Below the pieces are notes generated by a model. That model did not search any database. It saw only the letters and a list, made by a program, of their open reading frames with translations, and was not told the DNA's origin. DNA of 11,170 bases, from NCBI GenBank assembly GCA_002427975.1, contig DIZT01000314.1, forward strand, positions 872 through 12,041, written 5' to 3'. Made by a program: the position numbers and the translations under genes. Origin of the DNA: Micrococcaceae bacterium UBA6021 (GTDB lineage: Bacteria; Actinomycetota; Actinomycetes; Actinomycetales; Micrococcaceae). Below, one piece after another: positions 1 to 8,701 of the stretch (position 1 is its first letter; each line of letters opens with the position of its first letter).

Positions 1-2
1 AG

Positions 3-122
3 GAAGCCGGTGAAGATCAGGACCACGCCGAGGAACTCGCCGAGGAAGAAGGACCAGGTGATCCCGAAGCGGTTGAGGCCGCTCGTCACGCCGGGGATGA
101 ACCCGCCCAGCGCGATCAGGAT
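3..122 (-). CDS. Fragment of a putative integral membrane protein, truncated at both ends
   Basis: Read on the minus strand in the frame whose last whole codon is bases 5-3, this stretch is open and encodes a hydrophobic peptide. It includes ILIALGGFIPGVTSG followed by ITWSFFLGEFLGVVLIFTGF, which looks like one or two membrane segments. The plus-strand reading of the same bases is strongly acidic and low in complexity, which is what the reverse of a membrane-protein gene usually gives. There is no stop before the left edge. The upstream end runs into acyltransferase sequence near base 122-130, so no genuine start can be assigned. I do not recognise the family. It is probably a piece of an unrelated gene joined here by rearrangement or by a chimeric assembly end. 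Confidence 0.35.
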   Translation of the reverse strand, partial: MLIALGGFIPGVTSGLNRFGITWSFFLGEFLGVVLIFTGF

Positions 123-140
123 CGTCGCTGGCACCCGGGA

Positions 141-341
141 GTTCAGCCGGCCGGCGAGAAGGGCTTCAAGCCGCATCACTTCACCATGAAGGTGGGCGAG
201 CCACTGTATTTCGAGAAGACCGGCCCGGATCACTCGTTGCCGGCGCGCCGCCAGGTGACGGACCGCATCATGGACGCCATCGCCGAACTCAGCGGCCAGG
301 AACGATCCGCGAGCTACAACCAGAGCAAGACCACCGATTAG
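141..341 (+). CDS. plsC: 1-acyl-sn-glycerol-3-phosphate acyltransferase family protein, C-terminal part only
   Basis: The frame ending with TAG at 339-341 encodes VQPAGEKGFKPHHF, then MKVGEPLYFEKTG and VTDRIMDAIAELSGQ. This order (a QP-G turn, a VGEPL strand, then an RxxTDxIMxAIxxLSGQE helix) is the C-terminal signature of PlsC lysophospholipid acyltransferases, which acylate lysophosphatidic acid at the membrane during phospholipid synthesis. The catalytic HX4D region would lie about 100 residues upstream and is absent. The motif just before, GTRE at about 130-141, is in another frame, so roughly one base is missing near 139-143. Sequence left of about 124 is not acyltransferase-like. The family call is fairly firm for the tail; whether the gene is intact in the organism cannot be judged here. 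uvrC starts 12 bases after the stop. Confidence 0.7.
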   Translation, partial: VQPAGEKGFKPHHFTMKVGEPLYFEKTGPDHSLPARRQVTDRIMDAIAELSGQERSASYNQSKTTD

Positions 342-353
342 TAGAATGAAGTA

Positions 354-2360
354 GTGGCAGATCCAGCAACTTACAGGCCCCAGGCCGGTGAAATTCCCAC
401 CAACCCCGGGGTGTACCGGTTCCGGGATCCCCACGGCCGGGTCATCTACGTGGGCAAAGCCAAAAGCCTCCGGTCCCGCCTGAACTCCTACTTCGCGAAC
501 CCGGCGGGCCTGCTGCCCAAAACCCACGCAATGGTCCACACAGCGAGCAGCGTCGAGTGGACAGTGGTGGCCAGCGAACTGGAATCCCTGCAGCTCGAAT
601 ACACCTGGATCAAGGAATTCAAGCCTCGCTTCAACGTGGTTTTCCGGGACGACAAAACCTACCCCTACTTGGCCCTCACCATGAGCGAGAAGCTCCCCAG
701 GGTCCAAGTCATGCGGGGGGACCGCCGCAAAGGCACCCGGTATTTCGGCCCCTACACTGCCGGCGCCATCCGGGAAACCATGGACACATTGCTGCGGGTT
801 TTTCCGGTCCGCAGCTGCAGCGCCGGAGTCCTCAAACGGGCACAGGCCAGCGGCCGGCCCTGCCTCCTGGGCTACATCGACAAATGCTCCGCGCCCTGCG
901 TTGGCAGGGTGACCCCGGAGGAACACCGCGCCCTGGCGGAGGACTTCTGCGCCTTTATGGGCGGCGAGGCCAAACGTTTCATCAACAAGCTTGAAAAGCA
1001 GATGGCCGACGCCGTTGCCACCTTGGACTACGAGCGCGCGGCGCGCCTCAGGGACGACATTTCGGCACTGCGGAAGGTCTTTGAGCGGAACGCCGTGGTG
1101 CTCGCCGAAGATACCGATGCCGATGTCTTTGCCCTGCACGAGGATGAATTGGAGGCCGCCGTCCAGGTTTTCCACGTCAGGGGTGGCCGGGTCCGCGGCC
1201 AACGCGGCTGGGTGGTTGAAAAGGTGGAGGATTCCACTACCCCCGACCTGGTGGAACACCTGCTGCAGCAGGTTTACGGCGAGGACGGTGACAGCCATGG
1301 GCGGCTGCCCCGCGAGGTGCTCGTGCCCGTCGCGCCCAGTAACGCCGCGGAACTGACGCAATGGCTGGGCGGACTGCGCGGAGCCAAGGTGGAGATCAGG
1401 GTGCCGCAGCGCGGCGACAAAGCCGCGCTCATGTCCACCGTCCGCGAGAATGCCGAGCATGCGCTCAAACTGCATAAGACGCGCCGCGCCGGGGACCTCA
1501 CGGTCCGTTCCCAGGCACTCCAGGAGCTGCAGGAAGCCCTGGACCTGCCTGTGGCCCTCCTGCGGATTGAATGCTTCGACGTCTCCCACGTCCAGGGCAC
1601 CAACGTGGTGGCGTCCATGGTGGTGGTGGAGGACGGGCTGCCCAAGAAATCCGACTACCGGAAATTTTCCGTCACCGGGGCCGCCGCGGCCGACGACACC
1701 GCCGCAATGCACGATGTTCTGATCCGGCGCTTCCGGCATTACCTGCAGGATAAGTCGGCGCAGGTAGAGGCGTCCGCCCTTGCAGGGCACCAAGCTGCAT
1801 TGGACGCGGCAGGGGACGCGGCAGTCCTGGACACCACTACTGCCACGCCGCGGGCAAAGTTTGCCTACCCGCCCAACCTGGTGGTGGTCGACGGCGGCAA
1901 GCCCCAGGTGAATGCCGCAGCCCGGGCGTTGGCGGACCTTGGGATCGAGGATGTGTATGTGGTGGGTCTGGCCAAACGGCTTGAAGAAGTCTGGCTGCCG
2001 GACAGCGACTTCCCGGTGATCCTGCCCCGGACGTCCCAGGGCCTCTATCTGCTGCAGCGCATCCGCGACGAAGCGCACCGCTTCGCCATCACCTTCCACC
2101 GGCAGAAGCGCGGCAAGGCCATGACGGTCTCGGCGCTGGACGGAGTCCCGGGCCTTGGTGAATCCAAACGCAAGGCCCTGCTCACGCACTTCGGGTCCGT
2201 CAAGGGCGTGAAAGCTGCCACCGCGGCCGAGCTCACGGACGCTAAAGGCATCGGGCCGGCCCTTGCCAACGCCATCGTGGCCCACTTCAGCGCGGAGGAC
2301 GGCGGCGGCGATACTGTTCCGGCGGTAAATATGACCACCGGCGAAATCATTGAAACCTAG
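354..2360 (+). CDS. uvrC: Excinuclease ABC subunit C (UvrC)
   Basis: UvrC is the dual-incision nuclease of cytoplasmic nucleotide excision repair. It is recruited by UvrB to damaged DNA and cuts on both sides of the lesion. The 668-residue protein has the full domain order: a GIY-YIG nuclease at about 16-95 (GVY 19-21, YVG 32-34, catalytic-type R40); a four-cysteine set C155, C170, C178 and C182, spaced like the iron-sulfur ligands of E. coli UvrC; a UVR motif that contacts UvrB at about 206-241; and an RNase H-like 5' nuclease at about 395-590 with FDVSH (D409), VVDGG (D513) and RDEAH (H575). A helix-hairpin-helix DNA-binding region follows at about 595-645. The stretch at about 465-500 is a variable insertion common in actinobacterial forms. 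The GTG start is chosen because it gives the standard N-terminus; its ribosome site is weak, and it follows the upstream stop by 12 bases. Confidence 0.97.
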   Translation: MADPATYRPQAGEIPTNPGVYRFRDPHGRVIYVGKAKSLRSRLNSYFANPAGLLPKTHAMVHTASSVEWTVVASELESLQLEYTWIKEFKPRFNVVFRDDKTYPYLALTMSEKLPRVQVMRGDRRKGTRYFGPYTAGAIRETMDTLLRVFPVRSCSAGVLKRAQASGRPCLLGYIDKCSAPCVGRVTPEEHRALAEDFCAFMGGEAKRFINKLEKQMADAVATLDYERAARLRDDISALRKVFERNAVVLAEDTDADVFALHEDELEAAVQVFHVRGGRVRGQRGWVVEKVEDSTTPDLVEHLLQQVYGEDGDSHGRLPREVLVPVAPSNAAELTQWLGGLRGAKVEIRVPQRGDKAALMSTVRENAEHALKLHKTRRAGDLTVRSQALQELQEALDLPVALLRIECFDVSHVQGTNVVASMVVVEDGLPKKSDYRKFSVTGAAAADDTAAMHDVLIRRFRHYLQDKSAQVEASALAGHQAALDAAGDAAVLDTTTATPRAKFAYPPNLVVVDGGKPQVNAAARALADLGIEDVYVVGLAKRLEEVWLPDSDFPVILPRTSQGLYLLQRIRDEAHRFAITFHRQKRGKAMTVSALDGVPGLGESKRKALLTHFGSVKGVKAATAAELTDAKGIGPALANAIVAHFSAEDGGGDTVPAVNMTTGEIIET

Positions 2361-2374
2361 GTAGGGTAAGGAAC

Positions 2375-2402
2375 GCAGGTCTCCGCCTTTGCGGTGGCCT
2401 GC
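2375..2402 (+). terminator. Hairpin between uvrC and rapZ, possible terminator or attenuator
   Basis: Bases 2375-2386 pair with 2391-2402 around the four-base loop CTTT. The 12 positions include one G-U pair and one U-U mismatch. The hairpin begins 14 bases after the uvrC stop and ends 29 bases before the rapZ start. No T-run follows, so it could be a GC-type terminator of the kind common in actinobacteria, or a processing and stability element inside a longer transcript. Confidence 0.4.
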
Positions 2403-2431
2403 CTTCATCTGGACAGAACGGGGCGGAACGA

Positions 2432-3355
2432 ATGGCAGACTCAACGGCGGAATCCGGGACGGAGCAGGACGGGCTGACGCCGGTCAAGCCCCTCGAAGCG
2501 GAACTGCTGGTGGTCACCGGTATGTCGGGGGCGGGTCGCAGCACCGCCGCGGATGCGCTGGAGGACCACGGCTGGTATGTCGTGGAAAACCTGCCGCCGC
2601 AGATGCTCGGCACCTTGGCCGAACTCGTCTCCCACGCGCCGCAGTCCATTCCCCGGCTGGCCGTGGTGATGGATGTCCGCAGCAAGGGCCTCTTTGCCGA
2701 CGTCCGTGCAGCGCTGGGGGCCCTGGCCGCCAGCGGTGTCACGTTCCGGGTACTTTTCCTGGACGCCAATGACGACGTCCTGGTCCGCCGCTTCGAGCAG
2801 GGCCGCCGGCCCCATCCCCTCCAGGAAGGCGGCCGGATCCTTGACGGCATCGCAGCCGAACGCGAGGTGCTCAAGGAACTGCGCGAGAGCGCCGACGTCG
2901 TCCTGGATACCTCCGCCTACAACGTCCACGGCCTGGCCACGGCCATCACGGAACTCTTCAGCGAGACGGGTCCGGTGGCCCTGCGGCTGAACGTCATGAG
3001 CTTCGGCTTCAAGTACGGCCTGCCGGTGGACTCCAACTATGTTGCGGACGTCCGGTTCATTCCGAATCCGCACTGGGTCCCGCAGCTGCGCCCGCATACG
3101 GGCCTGGACAAGGATGTCAGCGACTACGTGCTCGAGGCTGAAGGCGTGAAGAACTTCGTGGACCGCTACGTTCTCGCGCTCGAGCCCGTCCTGGACGGCT
3201 ACCGGCGCGAAAACAAGCACTACGCCACCATCGCCATCGGCTGTACCGGAGGCAAGCACCGTTCCGTGGCAGTCGCCGTCGAGCTTTCCAAGAAACTGGC
3301 ACAGTATCCCCGCGTCACCGTGACCACCACCCACCGGGATCTGGGCCGCGAATAA
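2432..3355 (+). CDS. rapZ: RNase adapter protein RapZ / YvcJ-family nucleotide-binding protein
   Basis: This 307-residue protein has a P-loop N-terminal domain and the conserved RapZ C-terminal domain. The Walker A motif GMSGAGRST is at 30-38, with Arg in place of the usual Lys, as in many actinobacterial members. VVMDVRS at about 79-85 is Walker B-like. [10 protein letters not shown] near 270-280 is the hallmark phosphate-binding C-terminal motif. In E. coli, RapZ binds GlcN6P and directs RNase E to the GlmZ small RNA, controlling amino-sugar synthesis. Actinobacteria lack that RNA, so the exact role here is inferred only from the family and from linkage to yvcK and whiA. The ATG at 2432 gives an N-terminal tail of about 22 residues before the P-loop domain; the ribosome site (GGGGCGG) is imperfect. 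Its stop overlaps the yvcK start as TAATG, which suggests translational coupling. Confidence 0.96.
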   Translation: MADSTAESGTEQDGLTPVKPLEAELLVVTGMSGAGRSTAADALEDHGWYVVENLPPQMLGTLAELVSHAPQSIPRLAVVMDVRSKGLFADVRAALGALAASGVTFRVLFLDANDDVLVRRFEQGRRPHPLQEGGRILDGIAAEREVLKELRESADVVLDTSAYNVHGLATAITELFSETGPVALRLNVMSFGFKYGLPVDSNYVADVRFIPNPHWVPQLRPHTGLDKDVSDYVLEAEGVKNFVDRYVLALEPVLDGYRRENKHYATIAIGCTGGKHRSVAVAVELSKKLAQYPRVTVTTTHRDLGRE

Positions 3356-4374
3356 TGGGGATGCTCACCGGGCCGCTGCCGCTGATACCGGTTTCAGGAG
3401 GAACGGCAGCAGGCCAGCAGGACAAGGGACCCAACGTCGTGGCGCTCGGCGGCGGGCACGGCCTGTCCGCTTCGCTGTCGGCATTGCGGCTCCTCACCTC
3501 GGAACTCACGGCCATTGTCACGGTGGCGGACGACGGCGGGTCATCCGGGCGTCTGCGCGACGAGTACGGCGTGCTCCCGCCCGGGGACCTGCGCATGGCG
3601 CTCTCCGCGTTGTGCGATGACACCGACTGGGGCCGCACCTGGCGTGACGTGATGCAGCACCGTTTCCAGCCCGGCAAAGGCAGCGGCGGGTCATTGGACA
3701 ACCACGCGATGGGCAACCTGCTCATCGTCACCCTGTGGGAGCTCCTTGGCGATACCGTGGCAGGTCTCAAGTGGGCCGGTGCCCTGCTGGGCGCCCGCGG
3801 GCAGGTGCTGCCCATGTCCACCGTGCCACTCACCATCGAAGGGGACATCCGCGTCACCGCACCGGACGGGGACGCCGCGCTGCAGACAGTGCGCGGGCAG
3901 GCACGCTGCGCCGTCGCCGGCTCCCTGGAACACGTCCGGCTGCTGCCCGAACACGCACCCGCCTGCGTGGAGGCCCTGACTGCCATCGAGCTGGCTGACT
4001 GGGTGATTTTGGGACCGGGGTCGTGGTACACCTCCGTGCTGCCTCACCTGCTGCTCCCGGAAATGCGCGAGGCACTGTGCGGCACGGCCGCGAAACGCTG
4101 CCTCACCATGAACCTGGCCACCGATACCAAGGAGACCACGGGCATGTCCGCCGCGGACCACCTGCACGCGCTGCGCCGGTACGCGCCGGACTTCAGCGTC
4201 GACGTCGTCCTGGCAGACCCCGCGTCGGTGCCGGACCGGCAGGAGTTCGAGAAAGCGGCGGCGATGATCGGCGCCGAGGTGGTCTTGGGTAGAGTGGGGG
4301 CGTCGGGCCGCCGACCCGTCCATGACCCCCTGCGTCTGGCAGCGGCGTACCACGACATTTTTGGGAACAGTTAG
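3355..4374 (+). CDS. yvcK: YvcK family protein (CofD-like, UDP-GlcNAc-binding)
   Basis: YvcK proteins share the CofD fold, bind UDP-N-acetylglucosamine in studied species, and influence peptidoglycan synthesis and cell shape (CuvA in mycobacteria). The 339-residue product has the nucleotide-sugar site motif LGGGHGLSASL at 31-41, VADDGGSSGRLR at 57-68, PPGDLR at 75-80, LDNHAMGNL at 114-122 and GPGSWYTS at 220-227. The first 25 residues are a poorly conserved extension, so a later start such as the ATG at 3361 is possible. I keep 3355 because it overlaps the rapZ stop by one base (TAATG), the usual sign of termination-reinitiation; there is no strong ribosome site of its own. The stop at 4372-4374 lies within the ribosome-binding site of whiA, tying the three genes together. 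Confidence 0.95.
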   Translation: MGMLTGPLPLIPVSGGTAAGQQDKGPNVVALGGGHGLSASLSALRLLTSELTAIVTVADDGGSSGRLRDEYGVLPPGDLRMALSALCDDTDWGRTWRDVMQHRFQPGKGSGGSLDNHAMGNLLIVTLWELLGDTVAGLKWAGALLGARGQVLPMSTVPLTIEGDIRVTAPDGDAALQTVRGQARCAVAGSLEHVRLLPEHAPACVEALTAIELADWVILGPGSWYTSVLPHLLLPEMREALCGTAAKRCLTMNLATDTKETTGMSAADHLHALRRYAPDFSVDVVLADPASVPDRQEFEKAAAMIGAEVVLGRVGASGRRPVHDPLRLAAAYHDIFGNS

Positions 4375-4383
4375 GAAGGTGCC

Positions 4384-5364
4384 ATGGCACTGACATCATC
4401 GGTCAAGGAAGAACTGTCCCGTCTGGACATCAAGAAATCGTCAGTACGCAAGGCAGAGGTCTCGGCGATGCTGCGGTTCGCCGGCGGCCTGCACATCATC
4501 TCCGGCCGGATCGTGATCGAGGCCGAGGTTGACCTCGCATCCACGGCCCGCCGGCTACGGGCAGCCATCGCCGAAGTCTACGGGCACCAGAGTGAGATCA
4601 TTGTGGTCTCCGGCGGGGGACTGCGCCGAGGCAGCCGCTACGTGGTGCGGGTAGTCCGCGACGGCGAGTCCCTGGCCCGGCAGACGGGGCTCCTTGACGG
4701 CCGCGGGCGGCCGGTCCGGGGGCTTCCCTCGGCCGTTGTCAACGGCTCGGCCTCTGACGCTGAGGCAGTGTGGCGTGGCGCCTTCCTGGTCCACGGTTCC
4801 CTGACCGAACCCGGCCGCTCGTCTTCCCTGGAAGTCACCTGCCCGGGCCCCGAGTCCGCGCTTGCCCTCGTGGGCGCCGCCCGCCGCCTGGGCATCCAGG
4901 CAAAAGCCCGGGAAGTCAGGGGAGTGGACCGTGTTGTGATCCGCGACGGCGACACCATTGCCGCCCTGCTCACCCGCATGGGCGCCCATGACGCACTGAT
5001 GGTCTGGGAAGAACGCAGGATGCGCAAGGAGGTCCGGGCAACCGCCAACCGGCTGGCCAACTTCGATGACGCCAACCTGCGGCGCTCCGCCCAGGCGGCC
5101 GTGGCCGCCGGCGCCCGCGTGGACCGTGCCCTGGAGATCCTGGGCGACGACGTCCCCGACCACCTCAAATATGCCGGCGAACTCCGGGTTGCCCACAAGC
5201 AGGCAAGCCTGGACGAGTTGGGACGCCTGGCCGATCCCGTGATGACCAAGGATGCCATCGCCGGCCGCATCCGGCGGCTTCTTGCCATGGCGGATAAGCG
5301 CGCCATCGATTTGGGGATCCCTGGCACGGATGCCAATGTGACGCCTGAAATGCTGGACGAGTAG
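4384..5364 (+). CDS. whiA: DNA-binding protein WhiA
   Basis: WhiA is a DNA-binding protein with a degenerate LAGLIDADG homing-endonuclease fold joined to a C-terminal helix-turn-helix. In Streptomyces it acts with WhiB to switch on division and sporulation genes; in non-sporulating bacteria it affects division and chromosome segregation. The 326-residue product starts with the typical VKEELSRL segment, has the [13 protein letters not shown] strand-loop at 131-143, and ends with the helix-turn-helix around [11 protein letters not shown] through [11 protein letters not shown] (275-307), which is normal family length. Start choice is firm: AGGAAGG at 4373-4379 lies four bases before the ATG and overlaps the yvcK stop. 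The gene closes the rapZ-yvcK-whiA unit, and a probable new promoter for the next gene follows directly. Confidence 0.97.
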   Translation: MALTSSVKEELSRLDIKKSSVRKAEVSAMLRFAGGLHIISGRIVIEAEVDLASTARRLRAAIAEVYGHQSEIIVVSGGGLRRGSRYVVRVVRDGESLARQTGLLDGRGRPVRGLPSAVVNGSASDAEAVWRGAFLVHGSLTEPGRSSSLEVTCPGPESALALVGAARRLGIQAKAREVRGVDRVVIRDGDTIAALLTRMGAHDALMVWEERRMRKEVRATANRLANFDDANLRRSAQAAVAAGARVDRALEILGDDVPDHLKYAGELRVAHKQASLDELGRLADPVMTKDAIAGRIRRLLAMADKRAIDLGIPGTDANVTPEMLDE

Positions 5365-5373
5365 CGGCGCCCC

Positions 5374-5379
5374 TAGAAT
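5374..5379 (+). promoter_or_regulatory. Candidate -10 element for the superoxide dismutase gene
   Basis: TAGAAT matches the housekeeping -10 consensus TAtaaT well and lies 9 bases after the whiA stop, about 100 bases before the dismutase start. At a 17-base spacing the -35 region reads TGCTGG, which is poor. The site is therefore a suggestion based on the -10 alone. Confidence 0.3.
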
Positions 5380-5399
5380 CAGAGCGTTTACCCAATCTT

Positions 5400-5418
5400 C
5401 CGGATGCCCGCCATCCGG
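5400..5418 (+). repeat. Short inverted repeat in the dismutase leader
   Basis: CCGGATG at 5400-5406 is repeated inverted as CATCCGG at 5412-5418 around the loop CCCGC. The string CCGGATGC also recurs directly at 5400 and 5415. It could be a weak end-of-transcript hairpin for whiA or a hairpin in the dismutase leader. No T-run follows. Confidence 0.4.
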
Positions 5419-5475
5419 ATGCACGATCGAAAGTGTTACAAACCGGACAGACCGTCCACGACATTGGAGGATTTT

Positions 5476-6102
5476 GTGACCGAGTACGTACTGCCAGAAC
5501 TCAGCTACGACTACGCAGCCCTTGAGCCGCACATTTCGGCGCGGATCATGGAACTGCACCACAGCAAGCACCACGCAGCCTACGTTGCAGGCGCCAACAA
5601 CGCCCTTGCCCAGCTGGCAGAGGCACGCGACAAGGGCGACTTCGCCAACATCAACCGCCTCTCCAAGGACCTCGCGTTCCACACCGGTGGCCACATCAAC
5701 CACTCGGTGTTCTGGAACAACCTGTCTCCGGACGGCGGCGACAAGCCTGAGGGCGAGCTGGCAGCTGCCATTGACGACGCTTTCGGTTCCTTTGACGCCT
5801 TCCGGGCCCAGTTCTCGGCCGCCGCCCTTGGCCTGCAGGGATCCGGCTGGGGCTTCCTGGCCTACGAGCCGATCGGTGGCAACCTGGTCATCGAGCAGCT
5901 GTACGACCAGCAGGGCAACGTGGCACTCGGCACCACGCCGCTGCTGATGCTGGACATGTGGGAGCACGCCTTCTACCTGGACTACGTCAACGTCAAGGCT
6001 GACTACGTCAAGGCGTTCTGGAACATCGTCAACTGGGCCGACGTCGCCAAGCGCTTCGATGCCGCACGCACCAACGCCACGGGCCTCATCACCCTGCCGT
6101 AG
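5476..6102 (+). CDS. sodA: Superoxide dismutase, Mn/Fe family
   Basis: This cytoplasmic enzyme converts superoxide to hydrogen peroxide and oxygen. The 208-residue protein covers the alpha-hairpin N-terminal domain (about 1-85) and the C-terminal domain (about 93-200). The four metal ligands are visible: H28 in LHHSKHH, H76 in [10 protein letters not shown], and D160 and H164 in LDMWEHAFY. Residues G72 and Q145 are those associated with manganese preference. Mycobacterium tuberculosis SodA, the iron enzyme, has His at the position of Q145, so Mn is inferred here. An upstream in-frame ATG at 5404 would add 24 residues unlike any dismutase. The GTG at 5476 with GGAGG at 5466-5470 gives the canonical start [12 protein letters not shown]. 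The gene stands alone between a candidate promoter and a strong terminator. Confidence 0.97.
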   Translation: MTEYVLPELSYDYAALEPHISARIMELHHSKHHAAYVAGANNALAQLAEARDKGDFANINRLSKDLAFHTGGHINHSVFWNNLSPDGGDKPEGELAAAIDDAFGSFDAFRAQFSAAALGLQGSGWGFLAYEPIGGNLVIEQLYDQQGNVALGTTPLLMLDMWEHAFYLDYVNVKADYVKAFWNIVNWADVAKRFDAARTNATGLITLP

Positions 6103-6167
6103 TGGCCCGCGCTACACCTGCATGTAACAAACTTCACATTTTCGCGTGATTTAGGCCGGAATGTGGA

Positions 6168-6199
6168 AGGTCCGCCCCCGCACTTGCGGGGGCGGACCT
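6168..6199 (+). terminator. Strong GC-rich hairpin terminator after the dismutase gene
   Basis: Bases 6168-6181 pair perfectly with 6186-6199 (14 base pairs) around the loop ACTT, 66 bases after the dismutase stop. No run of T follows; the next bases are ACTTAAACG. Such U-poor GC hairpins are the usual intrinsic-type terminators in high-GC actinobacteria. It separates the dismutase transcript from the glycolytic operon. Confidence 0.75.
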
Positions 6200-6208
6200 A
6201 CTTAAACG

Positions 6209-6214
6209 TAAGAT
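6209..6214 (+). promoter_or_regulatory. Candidate -10 element for the gap operon
   Basis: TAAGAT fits the -10 consensus and sits 10 bases past the preceding terminator. TTGCGG at 6184-6189 is a partial -35 match with a long 19-base spacing, and it falls in the terminator stem. A start near 6221 would give gap a leader of about 145 bases containing the hairpins described next. Supported by the -10 match and position only. Confidence 0.3.
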
Positions 6215-6222
6215 GGATCACG

Positions 6223-6258
6223 GAAGGCGGTCAGCCTTCAGCAACGTGGCTGGTCGCC
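6223..6258 (+). promoter_or_regulatory. Structured gap leader with two mutually exclusive hairpins
   Basis: GAAGGC at 6223-6228 can pair with GCCTTC at 6234-6239 around a five-base loop. Alternatively, bases 6226-6236 can pair with 6248-6258 over 11 positions, including two G-U pairs, around an 11-base loop. The two folds share bases and cannot form together. The region lies in the 263-base gap between the dismutase and gap genes, upstream of a good ribosome site (AAGGAGA at 6351-6357). I recognise no known riboswitch class. Confidence 0.35.
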
Positions 6259-6324
6259 CTCCGATCTGTAAATCATCTCTGCCCAATGGCGTGCGGGATC
6301 TGTTAGTTGGCTTGAACGCCCGCT

Positions 6325-6334
6325 CAACTAGTTG
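6325..6334. promoter_or_regulatory. Perfect 10-base palindrome upstream of gap
   Basis: CAACTAGTTG at 6325-6334 is a perfect palindrome 16 bases before the gap ribosome-binding site. It lies inside a wider pair of arms, GCTTGA at 6310-6315 and TCAAGC at 6342-6347. It could be an operator or simply part of a leader fold. No known regulator is assigned. Confidence 0.25.
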
Positions 6335-6341
6335 TGCTTAA

Positions 6342-7376
<1,035 letters not shown>

Positions 7377-7386
7377 GGTTAGACAC

Positions 7387-8613
7387 ATGACATTCCACAC
7401 CCTCAACGAACTGATCGCTGAAGGTGTCCGCGGGCGGTACATTCTGGTTCGAAGTGACCTGAATGTGCCGCTCGACGGCTCTACAGTGACTGACGACGGC
7501 CGCATCAGGGCCTCTCTGCCAGTGCTGGGAAAGCTCACGGACGCCGGTGCCCGCGTGCTGGTAACAGCCCACCTCGGACGCCCCAAGGGCGCTCCGGAGG
7601 AAAAGTACTCCCTCAAGCCTGCCGTGTCGCGGCTGGCCGAACTTGCCGGTTTCAAGGTCTCGCTCGCGCAGGACACTGTAGGCAGCTCTGCCAAGGATCT
7701 TGCAGCAGCGCTGCAGGACGGCGAAGTCCTCGTCCTGGAGAACGTGCGCTTCGACGCACGGGAGACCAGCAAGGACGACGCCGAACGCGGCGCCTTTGCG
7801 GACGAGCTCGTGGCACTCACCGGAGACAACGGCGCCTACGTTGACGACGCTTTCGGTGCCGTGCACCGCAAGCACGCCAGTGTTTACGACGTCGCCACAC
7901 GGTTGCCGTCGTACCAGGGCGATCTTGTACACACCGAGGTGGAGGTCCTGCGGAAGCTGACGGCTGACACGCAGCGGCCCTATGTGGTGGTGCTCGGCGG
8001 CTCGAAGGTCTCCGACAAGCTGGCAGTCATCGACAACCTCATCGGCAGGGCGGACACCATCCTGGTGGGTGGCGGCATGCTCTTCACGTTCCTGGCAGCG
8101 GAAGGCCACAGTGTGGCCGGCAGCCTTCTGGAGGAAGACCAAATCCCGGTTGTCCAGGACTACCTGAAGCGGGCGGGCGACGCCGGAACTGAATTCATTG
8201 TTCCCACGGATGTTGTCGTGGCCAGCAAGTTCGCCGCCGACGCGGACCACGAAACCGTCCCCGCACACGGCATCGAGGGCAGCAGCTTCGGAGCCCAGGG
8301 CATTGGCCTGGACATCGGGCCGGACTCTGCAGCCGCTTTTGCGGACCGGATCACGCGCGCCAAAACCGTGTTCTGGAACGGACCGATGGGCGTCTTTGAG
8401 TTCGAAGCATTCTCCGGCGGCACCCGTGCGGTGGCGCAAGCCCTGACCGAGGCAGACGCCTTCACCGTGGTAGGTGGCGGGGACTCCGCTGCCGCCGTGC
8501 GGACCCTTGGTTTCGCTGACGGCCAGTTCGGGCACATTTCCACCGGCGGCGGCGCCAGCCTGGAATATCTCGAAGGCAAGGAACTCCCGGGACTGAGCGT
8601 CCTGGACCGCTAG
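7387..8613 (+). CDS. pgk: Phosphoglycerate kinase
   Basis: Phosphoglycerate kinase transfers phosphate from 1,3-bisphosphoglycerate to ADP, the first ATP-forming step of glycolysis, using the product of the preceding gene. The 408-residue protein has the substrate-binding N-domain motifs RSDLNVPL at 22-29 (D24, N26), R39, and HLGRPKG at 62-68. The nucleotide-binding C-domain has [10 protein letters not shown] near 329-338 and GGGDSAAA at 363-370. Length is normal and no key residue is missing. The ATG at 7387 follows the gap stop by 10 bases; its ribosome site (AGGGTTAG) is weak, which suggests coupling to gap translation. A stable hairpin separates it from tpiA. Confidence 0.99.
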   Translation: MTFHTLNELIAEGVRGRYILVRSDLNVPLDGSTVTDDGRIRASLPVLGKLTDAGARVLVTAHLGRPKGAPEEKYSLKPAVSRLAELAGFKVSLAQDTVGSSAKDLAAALQDGEVLVLENVRFDARETSKDDAERGAFADELVALTGDNGAYVDDAFGAVHRKHASVYDVATRLPSYQGDLVHTEVEVLRKLTADTQRPYVVVLGGSKVSDKLAVIDNLIGRADTILVGGGMLFTFLAAEGHSVAGSLLEEDQIPVVQDYLKRAGDAGTEFIVPTDVVVASKFAADADHETVPAHGIEGSSFGAQGIGLDIGPDSAAAFADRITRAKTVFWNGPMGVFEFEAFSGGTRAVAQALTEADAFTVVGGGDSAAAVRTLGFADGQFGHISTGGGASLEYLEGKELPGLSVLDR

Positions 8614-8635
8614 GAACCTTCACTGCCAAGTCCTC

Positions 8636-8671
8636 CGGCCGGCAGGGGGCCCGCGGGCACCCTGCCGGCCG
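8636..8671 (+). terminator. Intercistronic hairpin between pgk and tpiA
   Basis: Bases 8636-8647 pair perfectly with 8660-8671 (12 base pairs, almost all G-C), and the apex contains the self-complementary GCCCGCGGGC at 8649-8658. It starts 22 bases after the pgk stop and ends 30 bases before the tpiA start. A five-T run occurs only at 8688-8692, next to the tpiA ribosome site. It may be a partial terminator that lowers tpiA-secG expression, or a 3' stabiliser for gap-pgk mRNA. Confidence 0.55.
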
Positions 8672-8701
8672 CACACATATCAAGTACTTTTTGGAGAACA
8701 C

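Noticed and set aside
2441..3334. A 297-codon minus-strand frame opposite rapZ
   Set aside because: It mirrors rapZ almost exactly, as expected from codon bias, and has no ribosome site or conserved motif.
5404..5475. An upstream ATG extending the dismutase by 24 residues
   Set aside because: The extra residues are unlike any dismutase N-terminus and come from the inverted-repeat leader. The GTG at 5476 has a good GGAGG site.
4555..5967. A 470-codon open frame on the minus strand spanning whiA and the dismutase gene
   Set aside because: Both plus-strand genes are unambiguous, and long antisense frames arise from GC-rich third positions. The product shows no recognisable domain and crosses two unrelated genes.
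6133..6161. TTCACA as a -35 element after the dismutase gene
   Set aside because: No -10 sequence follows at 16-18 bases, and the terminator stem begins just downstream.
6213..6341. A 42-codon upstream open frame in the gap leader (ATG at 6213, TAA at 6339-6341)
   Set aside because: It has no Shine-Dalgarno, no amino-acid pattern suggesting a leader peptide, and its ATG lies upstream of the likely transcription start.
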